A DNA stretch of 64,000 nucleotides, taken from Pseudorasbora parva. Its lineage: Eukaryota > Chordata > Actinopteri > Cypriniformes > Gobionidae. Below the pieces are notes generated by a model. The model made no database searches and was not told where the DNA came from. It saw only the letters and a program-made list of their open reading frames with translations. The position numbers and the translations under genes are program-made. The DNA lies in assembly GCF_024679245.1 (NCBI RefSeq), contig NC_090178.1, positions 3,253,353 to 3,317,352 on the forward strand. Direction: 5' to 3'. This document shows, piece after piece, positions 11,701 to 23,144 of this stretch (the stretch's first letter is position 1; every line of letters starts with the position of its first letter).

Positions 11701-11813
11701 ACACTCTTAAAGTACTGATATGAACCTTTAAGGAACTAATACACACTCTTAAAGTACTGATATGAACCTTTAAGGAACTAATACACACTCTTAAAGTACT
11801 TATATGTACCATT
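8757..11813. repeat. 42-bp minisatellite, about 73 copies
   Basis: The unit joins CACACTCTTAAAGTACTGAT and ATGAACCTTTAAGGTACTAA plus TA. Units differ by a few substitutions (GAACC/GAGCC, GGTACT/GGCACT/GATACT, CTGATATG/CTTATATG, AAAGTACTG/AAATTGCTT). Part is organised at a higher level: 8881-9300 and 9301-9720 are near-identical 420-bp (10-unit) blocks. A 2-bp loss near 9811-9815 and a 1-bp loss near 11500 break the 42-bp phase. Because 42 is a multiple of 3, the minus strand stays open for 344, 562 and 104 codons as a 14-residue repeat; this is a by-product of the repeat, not a gene. Confidence 0.95.
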
Positions 11814-11890
11814 TAGATTAGTAAGGTACAAAGATGTACCTTTTCACTTTTGTATCTTAGGGTACCGCCCCAGTGACAAACTATCGTTGT
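11795..11890. mobile_element. Right end of the MITE hosting the 42-bp array
   Basis: The array stops in ATATGTACCATTTAGATTAG, then AAGGTACAAAGATGTACC and TTAGGGTACCGCCCCAGTGA. Runs of GTACCTTT/AAGGTAC words ending in a GGTACCGCCCCAGTGACA-like terminus are the pattern of an abundant cyprinid MITE. The array's own words (CTTAAAGTAC, CCTTTAAGGTACT) match that element's interior. A matching left end was not identified in the window. Confidence 0.55.
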
Positions 11891-12920
11891 CACCTAACAA
11901 ACCAGGTTGATGTTCAAAAAAAGGTTTGAACACATGCAAAGACACCAAACAACAGCAACTGTTCTTGTAAAACACTTCAGCATTGGGGAAAAAGCTGCTA
12001 TTTCTTCAGGCTGCAAAAAGTCCAGGCTGGGACAGATCTGCGTCACGTGTGGATCGCAGCTATTGTAATAAGATTAGGCCTGCCTGATACACCTCCAGGA
12101 TAGTAATTGTGTCAGCCCATGAGGTCAATGGGGAATTGGAGTGTTAAATCCAATTTTGAACTTGTCTCTCTCGTTCTGCGGGGTGTACAGGAGTACCAAC
12201 CATATGCCACAGTCCCCGATTTCACCAGATGAATATGGATGAGAGCCGAGCTGCTCTCACATCTCCGAACGGAAGCCAAATCTACCTGTAGGACTGGGAA
12301 TAACCCTTTGCCCTGTTTTACAGTCGAGTTGAGTGAATAGAAACATGGTTTTAATTCCATTGTGTACAATAGCTCACTCTGTCTATGAAGGGCATCTCTC
12401 TATTGTTGTCAGAAAATTAATAAACGACACTGGCTGACAGGCAGATTAGAGTCATTCTTAATAGACATTGTTATGAGACCGCCATTGTTGAAGCCAAATA
12501 ACTTTTTGTTTAACTCTGAAGTCAACAGTGTATGACAGAGGGGAATAGCGTGAATTAGTAAATATTAGTAGATAAATAAATATTAACAATAAGGCATTTT
12601 GATCAAGAGGTGCATTGACCCGTCATGCACACCAATAAATGACCACATATTTATTTAAAATAATAAAACTTTTTTTTTTTTTTTTTGTTGAAACCATGCA
12701 GCACATTCACATATTCATCTAAACGTCGCTCTAAGCAGAGGATGTTCGCTAACAGTATATCACTACAAAGATATCTCCAACTTATTCTTACATCAGTAAG
12801 TATATCAGGCATTGAATCATGTTCAGTCTTGTGTGCACCAGCAATAAGTTATAGTAAGGCTGCAGTTTACTTAATGACCACCGGTGACGCTAATAAAAAG
12901 GTTTTCTGAATTCTACATAT
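11891..12920. other. Mostly single-copy non-coding DNA
   Basis: Mixed composition with no recognised gene. A 16-base T run lies near 12670-12686. Around 12905-12935, CTACATATAGCTCCTTTAAA resembles the terminus of a fish MITE, but a partner end was not found. Frames of 85 and 74 codons here match no known family. Confidence 0.45.
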
Positions 12921-13720
12921 AGCTCCTTTAAATACTGGGGTGCCAAACAGGGTATCTGTAATTTGTTTAAATAACTCAGGGTCATAACCACCATAGGAAT
13001 TGAGGAGAACTAGTCCCCCCCAATAATTGGAAACGGACAAATTGTCCCCCCAATTAAAGGATACTTTTTAATGCTGCTCTCCATTAAGCACCATCCTGTT
13101 TGTTGTTAAAAGTTACATCTTTAGGCTTGTCTAACAGCGCTCGTCAACGTCAAAATGATGGCTATTCAGATAAAAAAGGCGGGGCTTACTGTACACTAAA
13201 GACGAGTGTGAATTCCAATGAAACGCTTTTAGTTTTTACATTGTAAGATTGCGTGCATGATAAGATATATAAATAACTAAACATTGAATATCTGACAACC
13301 GTTTTACAATGGATTTGTTGAAATGTAACTATTTTTAGTGAATTTTAAATTGAAAATATGCAATAACTTAAATGAAGTCATTCATAACTGAATGTGATGA
13401 GACAATGAAAAATGTTTTGCCTTCATTTTTGATATTAGACACACAAACAATTCTGAATGTGTGCATATTTTTAAATAAAATATAATTTGCAAAGTTTAAA
13501 TTGTTTACTCACAAATAATTAGACCAGGAACAAGTTTAATTAAAAAAATGATTTAAACAATTTAATTTATTTAAATACCCCCCCCCCCCCCCGTTATTTC
13601 AAAATATTAACCAAAAATAATTCAGCAAAACAGTTCAAAAGTTCAGTTTCAAATAATCAAAGACATGAATTAACATGCAAAACCACAAAATGAAATTGTC
13701 ATTCTGAAGATTATTTATTA
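12921..13720. other. AT-rich non-coding DNA with a 15-base C run
   Basis: A homopolymer of 15 C lies at 13578-13592. The rest is AT-rich with no recognisable element; CCCCCC-containing stretches near 13013-13050 are short. No coding signal. Confidence 0.5.
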
Positions 13721-13721
13721 A

Positions 13722-13860
13722 GGTTCACACTAAGCACGATAACTATATTAGCATCTACACCAGCGGATGCTATCACTACATTTACTCTTGCACGCGCTGC
13801 AGTTTTGTCGTTTGTCGCTTTAAATGCTCGGGCTCTTATTGACTGATAGTTAGGCTGCAT
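13722..13860 (+). mobile_element. Fragment of a DNA transposon
   Basis: AAGGTTCACACTAAGCACGA, then TAACTATATTAGCATCTACA and CAGCGGATGCTATCAC, resembles the end of a fish hAT-like family (GTTCACACCAAG..CGATAACTATA). The opposite end was not found, so this is a partial copy. Confidence 0.35.
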
Positions 13861-13959
13861 TAACTAGGTCATTCGGAACCGGGAACACTTCCCATAACAC
13901 CTGATGTACTCGTTACATCATAAAAAGAGTGGCATCTACACTAATGTTAGTCTCTGTTT

Positions 13960-14588
13960 ATCCTGAGGTTTACTGCAGTCGGCCGGATCCAGGCCGTGTT
14001 CGGCTCATCCTGGAGTGTCTGCTAAGACCGTGTCAATTAATGTCTCCTCTGAATTTGCCTCACCGGCACGTCATCCTCAATAAACTCGTCTCCGGTGCAA
14101 TAACTCTGATCTCTCAAGTATTCATATTCTTGTGTAATCGACGCGCCATCCTAAATGAACCCGTCTCTTACGTGATACCCAAAATTTAGAATATTCCCAT
14201 CTAATATGATTTATGACCTGCAAGGTTGCCAGAATAATAATTATACACAGTTTAATAATAGGCCAGAGGAGAACTGGTACCCCGACTGAGTCTGGTTTCT
14301 CCAAAGGTTTATTTTTCTCAGTCATGCCCTGATGGAGTTTTGGTTCCTTTGGTCGCCTTTGGCTCGGTTTGCTCAGTTGGGGACACTAAAATTATGATCA
14401 AAGTTATTCAACTAATTATACAACTAAAATGTATTAATTTGGTCATATTTAATGCTATAAACTATCCAAATGAAACTATCCAAATCAAATTTTGTTGCAA
14501 TGTTGTCCTGTTTAACACTGTGAAGCTGCTTTGAAACAATCGTCATTGTAAAAGCGCGATATAAATAAAGTTGATTGATTGATTGATT
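13960..14588 (+). mobile_element. 3' end of a LINE-like retroelement with (TTGA)n tail
   Basis: The right part contains GGCCAGAGGAGAACTGGTAC, GATGGAGTTTTGGTTCCTTT, TGTGAAGCTGCTTTGAAACA and AAAGCGCGATATAAATAAAG, ending in a short TTGA-repeat tail at 14570-14588. This ordered set with a short-tandem tail is a widespread 3' terminus of fish retroposons. The left limit is uncertain. No reverse-transcriptase frame is retained, so this is a 5'-truncated copy; the clade cannot be named from the tail alone. Confidence 0.6.
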
Positions 14589-14729
14589 TAGAGCAGGATG
14601 GATTCTGATTGGCTGTCTGTTTTTATCGTTTATCAGCTGAAGAAAAAAAAATAGTTCTGAAAGATCGATTCTCTATGCTGTTATTTTTATAGCTGTGATG
14701 TGGTCTATGATATTCTTTTATATTTAAAT

Positions 14730-15500
14730 CTATTGTTTGTAGTACTCGAGATCGGTCTTAAGACCATTTTTTGAAGGTCTTGGTCTTGTCTCTGTCTCGG
14801 ACTTAGAGGACTCTCTCCTCTATTTTATCTCAAGACCAGTCAGGACCACAACTGCAACGATCTCACTAAAACGCTGGTGCATTCATCATTAATGTGATTT
14901 AATTAATGTGATCAAACTTACTGCTTAAAAAGCAACCAATAATCTCTTTGTAATATGATTTCTTTTACTGTGCTGGCGGGTTCAAAAGCAATGCAGCATT
15001 GTCTCAAAAATGCCCAAAATTTATATAAATGACAAACCAATTCTGAGATGTAGTTTTTTTATATAACATAGAATATTATTAAGCAATATCACAGGAGCCA
15101 GAGAGCTGTTTTCATGAAGTGTGATTGCAAATGATATTGATTCATACAAATTATCAATAAACAAGAAGTTAATATTAAATTACAAATTTTAAACTGTCTT
15201 TGCTAATTCGGCAACGTTTCGTTATTAAACTAATCAGCTGCTTTGAACAAATCGGTTGAATAAATGATTCTGTGAATGTTAAATGATGTTAATGTGTAAT
15301 TGTACTAATTCAGATGCATCTTCTGTCTTTTACTGTCAGTGGTTTGATTGGTAACAGCGCTATAGTGTCTCACTATTCTGATTACATTTATTAATTAAAT
15401 ATAAGTAATTTCCCATATTGTAGACATGGATCTTTCAGATGAATTTAAGGAGTGCTGGTCTGGTCTTGGTCTCGGTTTAGGTGGTCTTGACTACAACACT
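14730..15500. mobile_element. hAT-type non-autonomous element, 8-bp TSD ATTTAAAT
   Basis: The left terminal region has GTTTGTAGTACTCGAG and AAGGTCTTGGTCTTGTCTC; the right end, reversed, has AGTGTTGTAGTCAAGACCAC and CGAGACCAAGACCAGACC. ATTTAAAT flanks both sides (14722-14729 and 15501-15508). That duplication is AT-rich and palindromic, so it is weaker proof than the other hAT cases here. The 771-bp interior has no transposase. Confidence 0.7.
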
Positions 15501-15509
15501 ATTTAAATT

Positions 15510-16300
15510 TATATCATTATAGCTTTATTCAGGCCAAAATTTTAAAATATCCAGATTTTTCCAGGTTCCCAGAGTTCAATCTGCTTTAACTGACCAGTAA
15601 AACTTCACTCATTTTTACTCAGAAAATAATTCATTTAAAAATAACTTGTGTGGGTGTGAAGTATATATGAATATGATCAAACCGCCGCAGCTGGTCTCGT
15701 GCTGTGGTCGGTCTTTAAATCATTCATCTTCACTGTAGTAATATAATGACATCTCACGCGACGCTCAGGACAAATCGTCATCTCATTGACAGGGAAGTTT
15801 GCCCTCGAATCACTCACACAAAAGATGTTGAACCGCAGTAAACAGAGGTGTGGTTTTGTTTGTATATCAGATAAAAGTTTCAGTTTCTCTGAGTGCATTA
15901 CTGCATCACTACAGCCAAAAGCTCTGATATTGAAAAATAAAATTAATGGTTGTAGATGGCAGTACCTTGGTAGTGCATGAGTGCCTTCACTTGACCACAT
16001 CCTATGGCAGGTATCTGTGTGGAAAAACAATAGAAATGCTCATTATGAATATAATTCATTCAGTATAAAAAAAAGTAGTCTAATTAACATGGATGATTTA
16101 TTCACCCAACATTTTTAAAGTGCTGTTTATTTGAATCAGTACTGTTACTGTTAACTAAAACTTGTTAACTAAAACAAATATTATATGGAAAAACTTAAGA
16201 CATAAAAACTTAGCTTAATGAGGAATGTTACCAGAAATGGAATTACTGAAATTACTTAAACTATAATATATGTTACGATATATATGATATATATATATAT
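15510..16300. other. Non-coding DNA, nothing recognised
   Basis: No terminal repeats or known element words. The 117-codon minus frame at 15677-16030 has no similarity I recognise. An AT run sits at the right edge. Confidence 0.45.
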
Positions 16301-16626
16301 CAACCCGATCACACATAAATGCGTATAAATAGTACGAGTGTGCAATGTCGTGGAATGTATACGCCAAAACTCATTTTGGCGTTCATATGATACGCTGTTT
16401 TTCGCGTGCATATGATACGTACTTTATGGCGTATATATGACACGCTCTCTTGGGTAGGTTTAGGGTAGTGGGGTGGGGGGTTCATATGTATAATACGCCA
16501 TAAAATGTGTATCATATGCACGCAAAAAACAGCGTATCAAATGCACGCCAAAATGAGTTTTGGCGTATACATTCCACGACATTGCACACTCGTACTATTT
16601 ATACGCATTTTTCGTGAGATCCGGCT
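16301..16626. mobile_element. Palindromic MITE, arms about 140 bp
   Basis: Left arm words AAATGCGTATAAATAGTACG, AGTGTGCAATGTCGTGGAAT and GTATACGCCAAAACTCATTT recur as their reverse complement on the right. The loop contains GGGTAGGTTTAGGGTAGTGG. The tips match less well. It lies in an AT run, so a target duplication cannot be read. Frames of about 70 codons on both strands inside it are products of the palindrome. Transcribed, it would form a long hairpin. Confidence 0.85.
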
Positions 16627-16627
16627 G

Positions 16628-16756
<129 letters not shown>

Positions 16757-16781
16757 GGATGTTAATATAATATACTGTTTA

Positions 16782-16935
16782 TCTACACTACCAGTCAAAA
16801 GTTTGGACACACTTTCCTATTCTCTTTGATGTGTGTTAAATTGATTAGTCACACCCAACATACATAACAAACGTAAAATCTGGACACTTTTGAATCTGAA
16901 CACACTTCAATCTAATGATCCTTTGACCAACATTT
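16782..16935 (+). mobile_element. Solo end of a Tc1-like transposon
   Basis: TCTACACTACCAGTCAAAAG followed by TTTGGACACACTTTCC is the typical outer end of fish Tc1/mariner elements. The next 100 bases show diverged internal Tc1-like words, but no transposase or second inverted repeat lies in range. It is a truncated relic. Confidence 0.6.
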
Positions 16936-16964
16936 TTTTTTTGCAGCCAAAATTGTGCCAGCAT

Positions 16965-17353
16965 ATATGATTCGGCTCGCGTGTCAAACTGCTGAAATCA
17001 CGTGATGGCGATCCGAATCATGAATCAATACGCTGATTCATAACCGTTTGAATCTTTATTTGAGGATTGAACACAAACGCGGAAGAGAAGCCAATGCTGA
17101 ATAAAGTCGTAGTTTTTGTTATTTTGGACCCAAATGTATTTTGGATGCTTCAAGAGACTCTAATTAACCCACTGATGTCTCATATGGACTACTGTGATGA
17201 TGTTTTTATTCCCTTTCTGGACATGGACAGTATAGTGTGCATACACTTGCATACGCTCTCGGACTAAATATAAAATATCTTAAACTGTGTGTGAAGATGA
17301 ACGGAGGTCTTACAGGTCAGGAACGACCCATTTTTGGGCGAACAAACCCTTAA
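16965..17353. mobile_element. Interspersed repeat fragment ending TTTTTGGGCGAACAAACCCTTAA
   Basis: The order GTAGTTTTTGTTATTTTGGA, GATGTTTTTATTCCCTTTCT, CTCGGACTAAATATAAAATA, GAACGGAGGTCTTACAGGTC and TTTTTGGGCGAACAAACCCT is that of an abundant cyprinid repeat whose usual end is a TGGGTGAACTA..CCCTTTAA motif. The 66- and 60-codon frames in it are not genes. The left limit is approximate. Confidence 0.55.
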
Positions 17354-17399
17354 GGAGAAGATACCATGCGTTATCTCTGAAGCATTCGATATGTCGATA

Positions 17400-18100
17400 T
17401 CACACACACATTAAGGACAGGATGGCATGTTTTCGGTCAGCATCGCTCTCTCTGTCAGATCACGCGTGAGATGGATGGCTTTGCCCTGAGGTTGGCTCGG
17501 CCTACCGTGCGCTGTTGTAGAGCCGTGATTCACTCGACACAGAGCATTGGTGATAAATCTCTTTGTCGCTAATGAACTGCATTTAACAATAAAATGCAGC
17601 GGGAAACGGAACGTTTCATTTATAAGAAGATCAATGACACTGACAGGCCCTTCTTTTGCTCGCTTTCGGAGAAGCGCTGGCGGGCTTGTGCTGAGCCACG
17701 GCTGCCATCAATCACACACGCTGCAACAACCAGATCAATCAAACGCGACGCACGGGCGAAAAATATGAAGTAGTGCAAGAAAGAGGGCAAGGGGCTCCTA
17801 ATCATGTGTCTGGGAGCAGGTTTAACCCGTTCACTCAAGCGTGATCGTGTTGGTTTTACGGTACACGCGTGACAGAGGAACACACGCGAGCATCAGAAGT
17901 GAGTGATCATGAGTGGGGTCGGGAAGTGCTTCATCACCGACGTCCTCCATCTGCGAAGCGACACTTCATAATTTCAGGCATCTGCTTTCATTTATAAAGT
18001 GATCACTTAGTCTCTCTCCGGCTTCACAGGGTCCCGTTCACCTCTGTCTCTGTTGGAGTTTCTGTGGCGTTTATTAACACTAGCCCCATCATGGCCAATC
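17400..18100. other. Unique, GC-balanced non-coding DNA; possible conserved element
   Basis: No repeat words or transposon ends. GC content is higher than the surroundings, with ATGCATTT/AATAAAATGCAG and CACGTGAT-like words nearby. Short frames (about 60-87 codons) on both strands overlap and carry no recognisable domain. It may be a conserved non-coding element; this is inference from composition and uniqueness only. Confidence 0.4.
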
Positions 18101-18399
18101 GAAAATTAGGGGTGTTCGAGTCCATGTTTTTTGGAGTCGACTCCGATTCCCGACATCCACTGTAGGAGTCTCTGGAATCGACTCCATTTACTTTACATCA
18201 AAACAGGGTCAGAAATAAGACAAAATTGCAGTTGTTGTTACACACCTAAATTATTTCCCCCCGACACAAAGCCTTAAAATCCTCTTATTAAAGGCAGCGG
18301 CTATTTAGGGTCTTGAAGTGTAAGTCAAATCGTTACAAAAATTATTTTGTGCCAATTGCAGTCAGACTCTTAGAGAATCTTATCTCTGATATATAATGC

Positions 18400-18544
18400 T
18401 GTTATTTTATATTAAAATGTAGGCTTTTAATGTATGTTTGTATGCATGTATTGTCATATTGTAAACTGGCCGTGTCATGATGTCTAAGACAAATTTCCCA
18501 GCAATGGGACAATAAAGTATATTCTATTCTATTCTATTCTATTC
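18400..18544 (+). mobile_element. LINE 3' tail with (ATTCT)n
   Basis: The order TTTCCCAGCAATGGGACAAT, AAAGTAT and then four to five ATTCT units at 18520-18544 is the usual 3' terminus of a fish non-LTR element. Nothing coding remains upstream. Confidence 0.55.
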
Positions 18545-18654
18545 GCACTTAGTGTAAACTTCATCTATCGCTAAGAAAATGTCAATAGAATCTAGTTGCT
18601 ATTTACACCAAGTGAAAATAATTTACTAAGTGAATACTAAGTGATATATTCTAT

Positions 18655-18862
18655 TTACACCATAAAAAACCCTCTTTCCTCCTCTATTTCTCTTTTCCTC
18701 TTCCCTTTTCTGGTTTTTGCTACTCTGAGCAGTATACAAATCTTGGTATTTGGGGCACTTTTTGTGTTTCTTTGCCTCTTCTTGACGGATCGCTTCCTGT
18801 TCTCCTGACTTTGGATAAAAGCGTCTGCTAAATGCATAAATGTAAATGTAAATATAAAAGTA
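18655..18862 (+). mobile_element. L2-type LINE (or V-SINE) 3' end
   Basis: TTTGGATAAAAGCGTCTGCT, then AAATGCATAAATGTAAATGT, is the conserved 3' tail shared by fish L2 LINEs and SINEs that use their machinery. The ATGTAA-type tail at 18834-18855 gives plus orientation. About 150 bp of T/C-rich sequence upstream may be diverged LINE body. A 114-codon frame on the opposite strand is spurious. Confidence 0.65.
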
Positions 18863-18864
18863 GC

Positions 18865-19900
18865 AGTTCATTGCCATATAAATAGTATTTACATGTAATT
18901 TATACATTATTTTGACAGACACATATATAATATTTGCAGCTCCGTATTGTTGTACATTTACAGGATGCAATAATAACAGAGTAAATTATTAAAATGGAAT
19001 TCCGCCTTTTAAAGGGACAATAAAAGCCCTCCTTAGTTACACCTATCCCTAATCCCACCCAATAAATGCTTTTATTATTATTAGACATTTGGTTTGGCAC
19101 TTTATTTCCACAATTAGAACATTTTCTTAAATGTTATTGAAAGTAAACGCCTTTCCGATGTGATGTGTGATGAGAAAAGAGAGAAGAGCGAGCTCCGCAA
19201 AAGGCGGATCGGAAGCCGTGCTGATCACGACAACAGTGGTCCGTTAGCCATATGCTTTACTGATTGTGCCACTGAGGACACTGTACAATGGGCGTTTTAA
19301 AAAAAATATTGTTTAGCACTTTTTTAGCACTTAGTGTAAAGAGACACTCTGCTTATTAAAACCACACACTTTTAGCATGGCCGTCCAAATTAGTCCAGTT
19401 TAACGATGAATTGATGAGTGGCTATCAACGCTGCTGCCTAGCTGTTGCGATACCTAATTTTAAAGAGGAAAAAGTCACGAAAAACAGCTGCTGTCGAGTG
19501 ATGCCGCTAACGCACACGATCACACTCTGTTAAAGATAATAAATACTAAAATATATACAATGTAGGCGACACTTACTGATGTTTCTTCTTGATGTGAGTT
19601 TAGTATTATTTATGGTTGGTTTAATGATTATGAACATAACCATAGAAAACCAAATCTATATTTGTTGCATTTATATACCATCAATTAAACTAAAGCAAGC
19701 ATGGAGGAAGCCTGTGTATAATTACAAACTAAAGTCACCGTGACTGTTTTGTGTTTCTAAAGTAAGCACTCAAATAAATGTGTTTCTGCGACAGCTCTCT
19801 GATGCGGTGTATTACGTCAGTGTCAGATTTCCTCACTTCATTTCATTCACTCCTGGCTTATATAGTGCACTCAACTGCCATGAACTATATAGGGACTAGA
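18865..19900. other. Non-coding interior of the hAT-like relic
   Basis: Lies between the L2 tail and the right terminal region. It contains GAGCGAGCTCCGCAAAAGGC and AT-rich stretches. No frame, repeat array or RNA gene is recognised. Confidence 0.4.
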
Positions 19901-20022
19901 GAATCAGTAAACAAGTGAGCAATTTCGGACACAGCAACAGAGTTGACACGCGAGTCGATTCCTGTGCTGGAGTTGACCCCGACTCTGGAGCTATTCAGAG
20001 AGGAGGAGTCAACTCCCTATCA

Positions 20023-20487
20023 CTATCAAAAGTAGCCCAAAAATATGCCATTTCCATACCTAGAATGCATATCTTACTTATCTATCTGTCATTGTTATCA
20101 GAGCCAGCCTTTGGATTGCAGAGGCCTATTTCAAAGAAACAGCTGAAGGCTCCCAATGAGAAAAAGACTGCAATTACGGTATCTCGGTTATGTTAGACAA
20201 TTTTATCTCATATTTTACACGTATTATTTATGAAAGCATTCAATCTCTTTAACCAGAATCGTAACCGAAGACATAATTCTTCCAAATTCCATAAAAATCC
20301 AATGGAAATAAAAGTTAGAGAACAGGGCATGACATGTTTATCCTGCAATCTCATACCGTCGTGTGAGAAGGACAGCAAGTGTGGACTTGTTATGTACTGT
20401 TTAATCAGCCACAGGTGCAAGATATAAATATGGAAAAATTAAATGATGAAAAGAATATGACACATTAAATATGACACTAAAACTGTA
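20023..20487. other. Non-coding DNA, nothing recognised
   Basis: Mixed composition between the hAT-like relic and the MITE at 20488. Overlapping short frames on both strands (93, 70 and 65 codons) match no family. Confidence 0.4.
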
Positions 20488-21745
20488 ACACTGTAAAAAA
20501 AAAAATTGCTCCAATTGAAAATTTTCTAGTGACAGATCTAGTGGTGTAATAGATCACAAAACTCACGGTTCGGATCACATCACGGATCACTAGTTACGGA
20601 TCGGATCATTTTTCGGATCAGAAAAAAAGGGGGAAGAGAATATTTTTATTTGATTTCCATTTATTGTATGAAAAATGTTGGTGTTAGCATAACCTATATG
20701 GTTATGGTTTTCACAAATATAGGCTAAAATAAATAACCAGCTGAATAAATCACATTTTACTCAGTTTTTAAAGTGTAACATGTGAAATACAACCTGTGAT
20801 GTAAAAAATGGGCATTTTCTTTCTTTACCCAAGGCAAAAAGCCATGTGTTGACTTTGAAACAGAGTAGGCCTACACTTTACATTATATGCATATGTGGGG
20901 AAATTACTAGATTTTCGCATCAATACATGATTGTTTTAATGCAGACAGCGCGCTGTCCCTTTAATTCAGCGCGTTCAGCACAACAAAACAGACTCGGTGC
21001 AGAAACGATCGCGGCACTTCGCACTGACGGACCGACACTGCGTGCAGTGTGAAAACAGTAATCTGTTTTTTTCTGGTACGGAAAAAACATGCACCGCAAA
21101 CAGACTTCGCTGTGTGTGAAACGGGCATCAGCAGGTGTCGCTTCAGATAGCCATGCTCGATGTAATGCCACTTACACGGCTCTCTCGTGCTGCCACAGTA
21201 ACGTTACCTACTGTTACAGTTCTGTCCAACGCCCTCCTTCCGTCATTATTATATTTCACTGGGAAGCCAAAATGCTCTCATACATGCGATGTGAATGATG
21301 CGGGAGGCTTTTCAAGTTCTTCTGCGCCTCCTCCTAGCCATTGATTATGCCTTCACGTAAACGACTGCTGTGTGTAGTTTCACTGAAACTCGGCGAGTTT
21401 AAAGAACAAAATTACTTAAAAAGCAATATCGGCAAATGAAACGGTCTTTTACTCTGCGATTGCTAAACAATTATGATGAATCCGCAAAAAAAAAAAAAAC
21501 GCAATAAATCCGCGGGTCACGTGCGTTCCGAACCGTGGAACGTGATCCGTTCGGATCCGTTCGGATCACGGATCAACTGTGATCCGTTGCACCCCTAGAC
21601 AGATCATATCTACATTTTTTAGATTGCCGAACTGAAATCTGTGAATTGATGCAATTTCAAATTCAATTCGGCCAGCTGAAAAATTTAAATGTGATCGGTC
21701 ACTTGAAGATTTTCAATTGGAGACCTGATTTTTTTTTTACAGTGT
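20488..21745. mobile_element. Small fold-back MITE split by a hAT insertion
   Basis: Ends ACACTGTAAAAAAAAAAATT and, reversed, ACACTGTAAAAAAAAAATC are inverted. The adjoining words also pair (CTCCAATTGAAAATTTTCTA with TCTCCAATTGAAAATCTTCA). Removing the insertion (20539-21597 plus one 8-bp duplicate) leaves about 190 bp of largely palindromic sequence, the normal size of such a MITE. Confidence 0.8.
20539..21597. mobile_element. hAT-type non-autonomous element, 8-bp TSD GACAGATC
   Basis: It begins TAGTGGTGTAATAGATCACA; the right end reversed reads TAGGGGTGCAACGGATCACA. Exact GACAGATC copies flank it (20531-20538 and 21598-21605). Sub-terminal regions repeat GGATCAC/TTCGGATC words on both sides. 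Small frames inside (68, 83 and 69 codons) show no transposase or BED similarity. It landed inside the MITE 20488-21745. Confidence 0.93.
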
Positions 21746-21756
21746 AGGTGGCAGCT

Positions 21757-23020
21757 GAGTCATTGAATACTTCAGTCAAACGATTTGTTAAAACGGCTGA
21801 TTTTTTCAGGAACAAGCAAGTGAGTTTCTTTAAGAGTGAGTTGCTGAATCAATCACTAGACTGATTCACTCAAAATGGTTGATTCATTCAGGGTCAAATT
21901 AAGTGACTCTCTTATTGAGTGAGTCATTGAATCAATCACTAAACTGATTCGTTCAAAATGGTTGATTCGTTCAGGGACAAAGTAAGTGACTTTCTTTATG
22001 AGTGAGTTGTTGAATCAATCACTAGACTGATTCGTTCAAAATGGCAGATTTGTTCAGGGTGACTTTCTTAAAGAGTGAGTCATTAATCAATCACTTAACC
22101 AATTCGTTCAAAATGGCTGATTCATTCAGGGACAAGCAATTGACTTTCTTTATGAGTGAGTCTTTGAATCAATCTCTAGACTGATTCGTTCAAAATGGTT
22201 AATTCATTCAGGGACAAAGTAAGTGACTTTCTTTATGAGTGAGTTGTTGAATCAATAACTGAACCGATTTATTTAAAATGGCTGATTCGTTCAGAGACAA
22301 GCAAGTGACTCTCTATGAGTGAGTCGTTGAATCAATCACTTGACTAATTCGCTCAAAATGGTTGATTCATTCAGGGACAAAGTAAGTTACTTTCTTAATG
22401 AGTGAGTTGTTGAATCAATCACTGAACTGATTAGTTCAAAATGGCTGATCTGTTCAGGGACAAAGCAAATGTTTTTTTAATGAGTGAGTCATTGAATCAA
22501 TCACTAAATGGATTTGTTAAAAATAGCTGATTCATTCAGGGACAGAGTAGGTGACTTTCTTTATGAGTGAGTTGTTGAATCAATCACTGAACCGATTTGT
22601 TCAAAATGGCTGATTCATTCAGGGACAAAGTTAGTGACTTTCTTCATGAATGAGTTGTTGAATCAATCACTGAACCGATTAGTTCAAAATAGCTGATTTG
22701 TTCAGGGACAAAGCAAATGACTTTATGAGTGAGTCATTGAATCAATCAATCAATCAATTAATCAATCAATCAATCAATAAACCGATTTGTTCAAAACGGC
22801 TGATTCGTTCAAAGACAAGCAAGTGACGTTCTTTATGAGTGAGTCATTGAATCAATCAATCAATCAATCAATTAATCAATCAATCAATCAATCAATAAAC
22901 CGATTTGTTCAAAACGGCTGATTTGTTCAGAGACAAGCAAGTGACTTTTTTATGAGTGAGTCATTGAATCAATCACTAGACGGATTCGTTCAAAATGGAT
23001 GATTCATTCAGGGACAAAAA
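21757..23020. repeat. About 80-bp diverged tandem array, roughly 16 units
   Basis: Each unit runs through GAGTGAGTCATTGAATCAAT, CACTAAACTGATTCGTTCAA, AATGGTTGATTCGTTCAGGG and ACAAAGTAAGTGACTTTCTT with many substitutions and small indels. Two internal (AATC)n expansions lie at about 22738-22780 and 22846-22893. Read in reverse, the unit matches the array at 27560-28215. Units are clearly diverged, so this array is older than the 42-, 52- and 65-bp arrays. Confidence 0.85.
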
Positions 23021-23144
23021 ACTATTTTCATTGGCGAAATAGACCAAAATCAGACAATATTCTATTGGGGGGAAATAGCATTTGCATTTGTGGTATTGCT
23101 TAAATATTACAACAACAAAATTTCAGTGGCATTTTTTTGCCCTG

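Larger units (their letters stand above)
18107..20022. mobile_element. hAT-like element relic, composite
   Basis: The left edge TAGGGGTGTTCGAGTCCATG followed by GGAGTCGACTCCGATTCC is typical of a fish hAT family. Near the right edge, GGAGTTGACCCCGACTCTGG and GAGTCAACTCCCTA give the inverted counterpart, degenerate. No target duplication is found, so the right boundary is approximate. The interval also contains two LINE-type tails (18400-18544 and 18655-18862). No transposase frame is present. Confidence 0.45.

Noticed and set aside
15677..16030. 117-codon minus frame as a possible exon
   Set aside because: No recognisable domain, and an overlapping 64-codon frame is open on the other strand; length is within chance for this composition.
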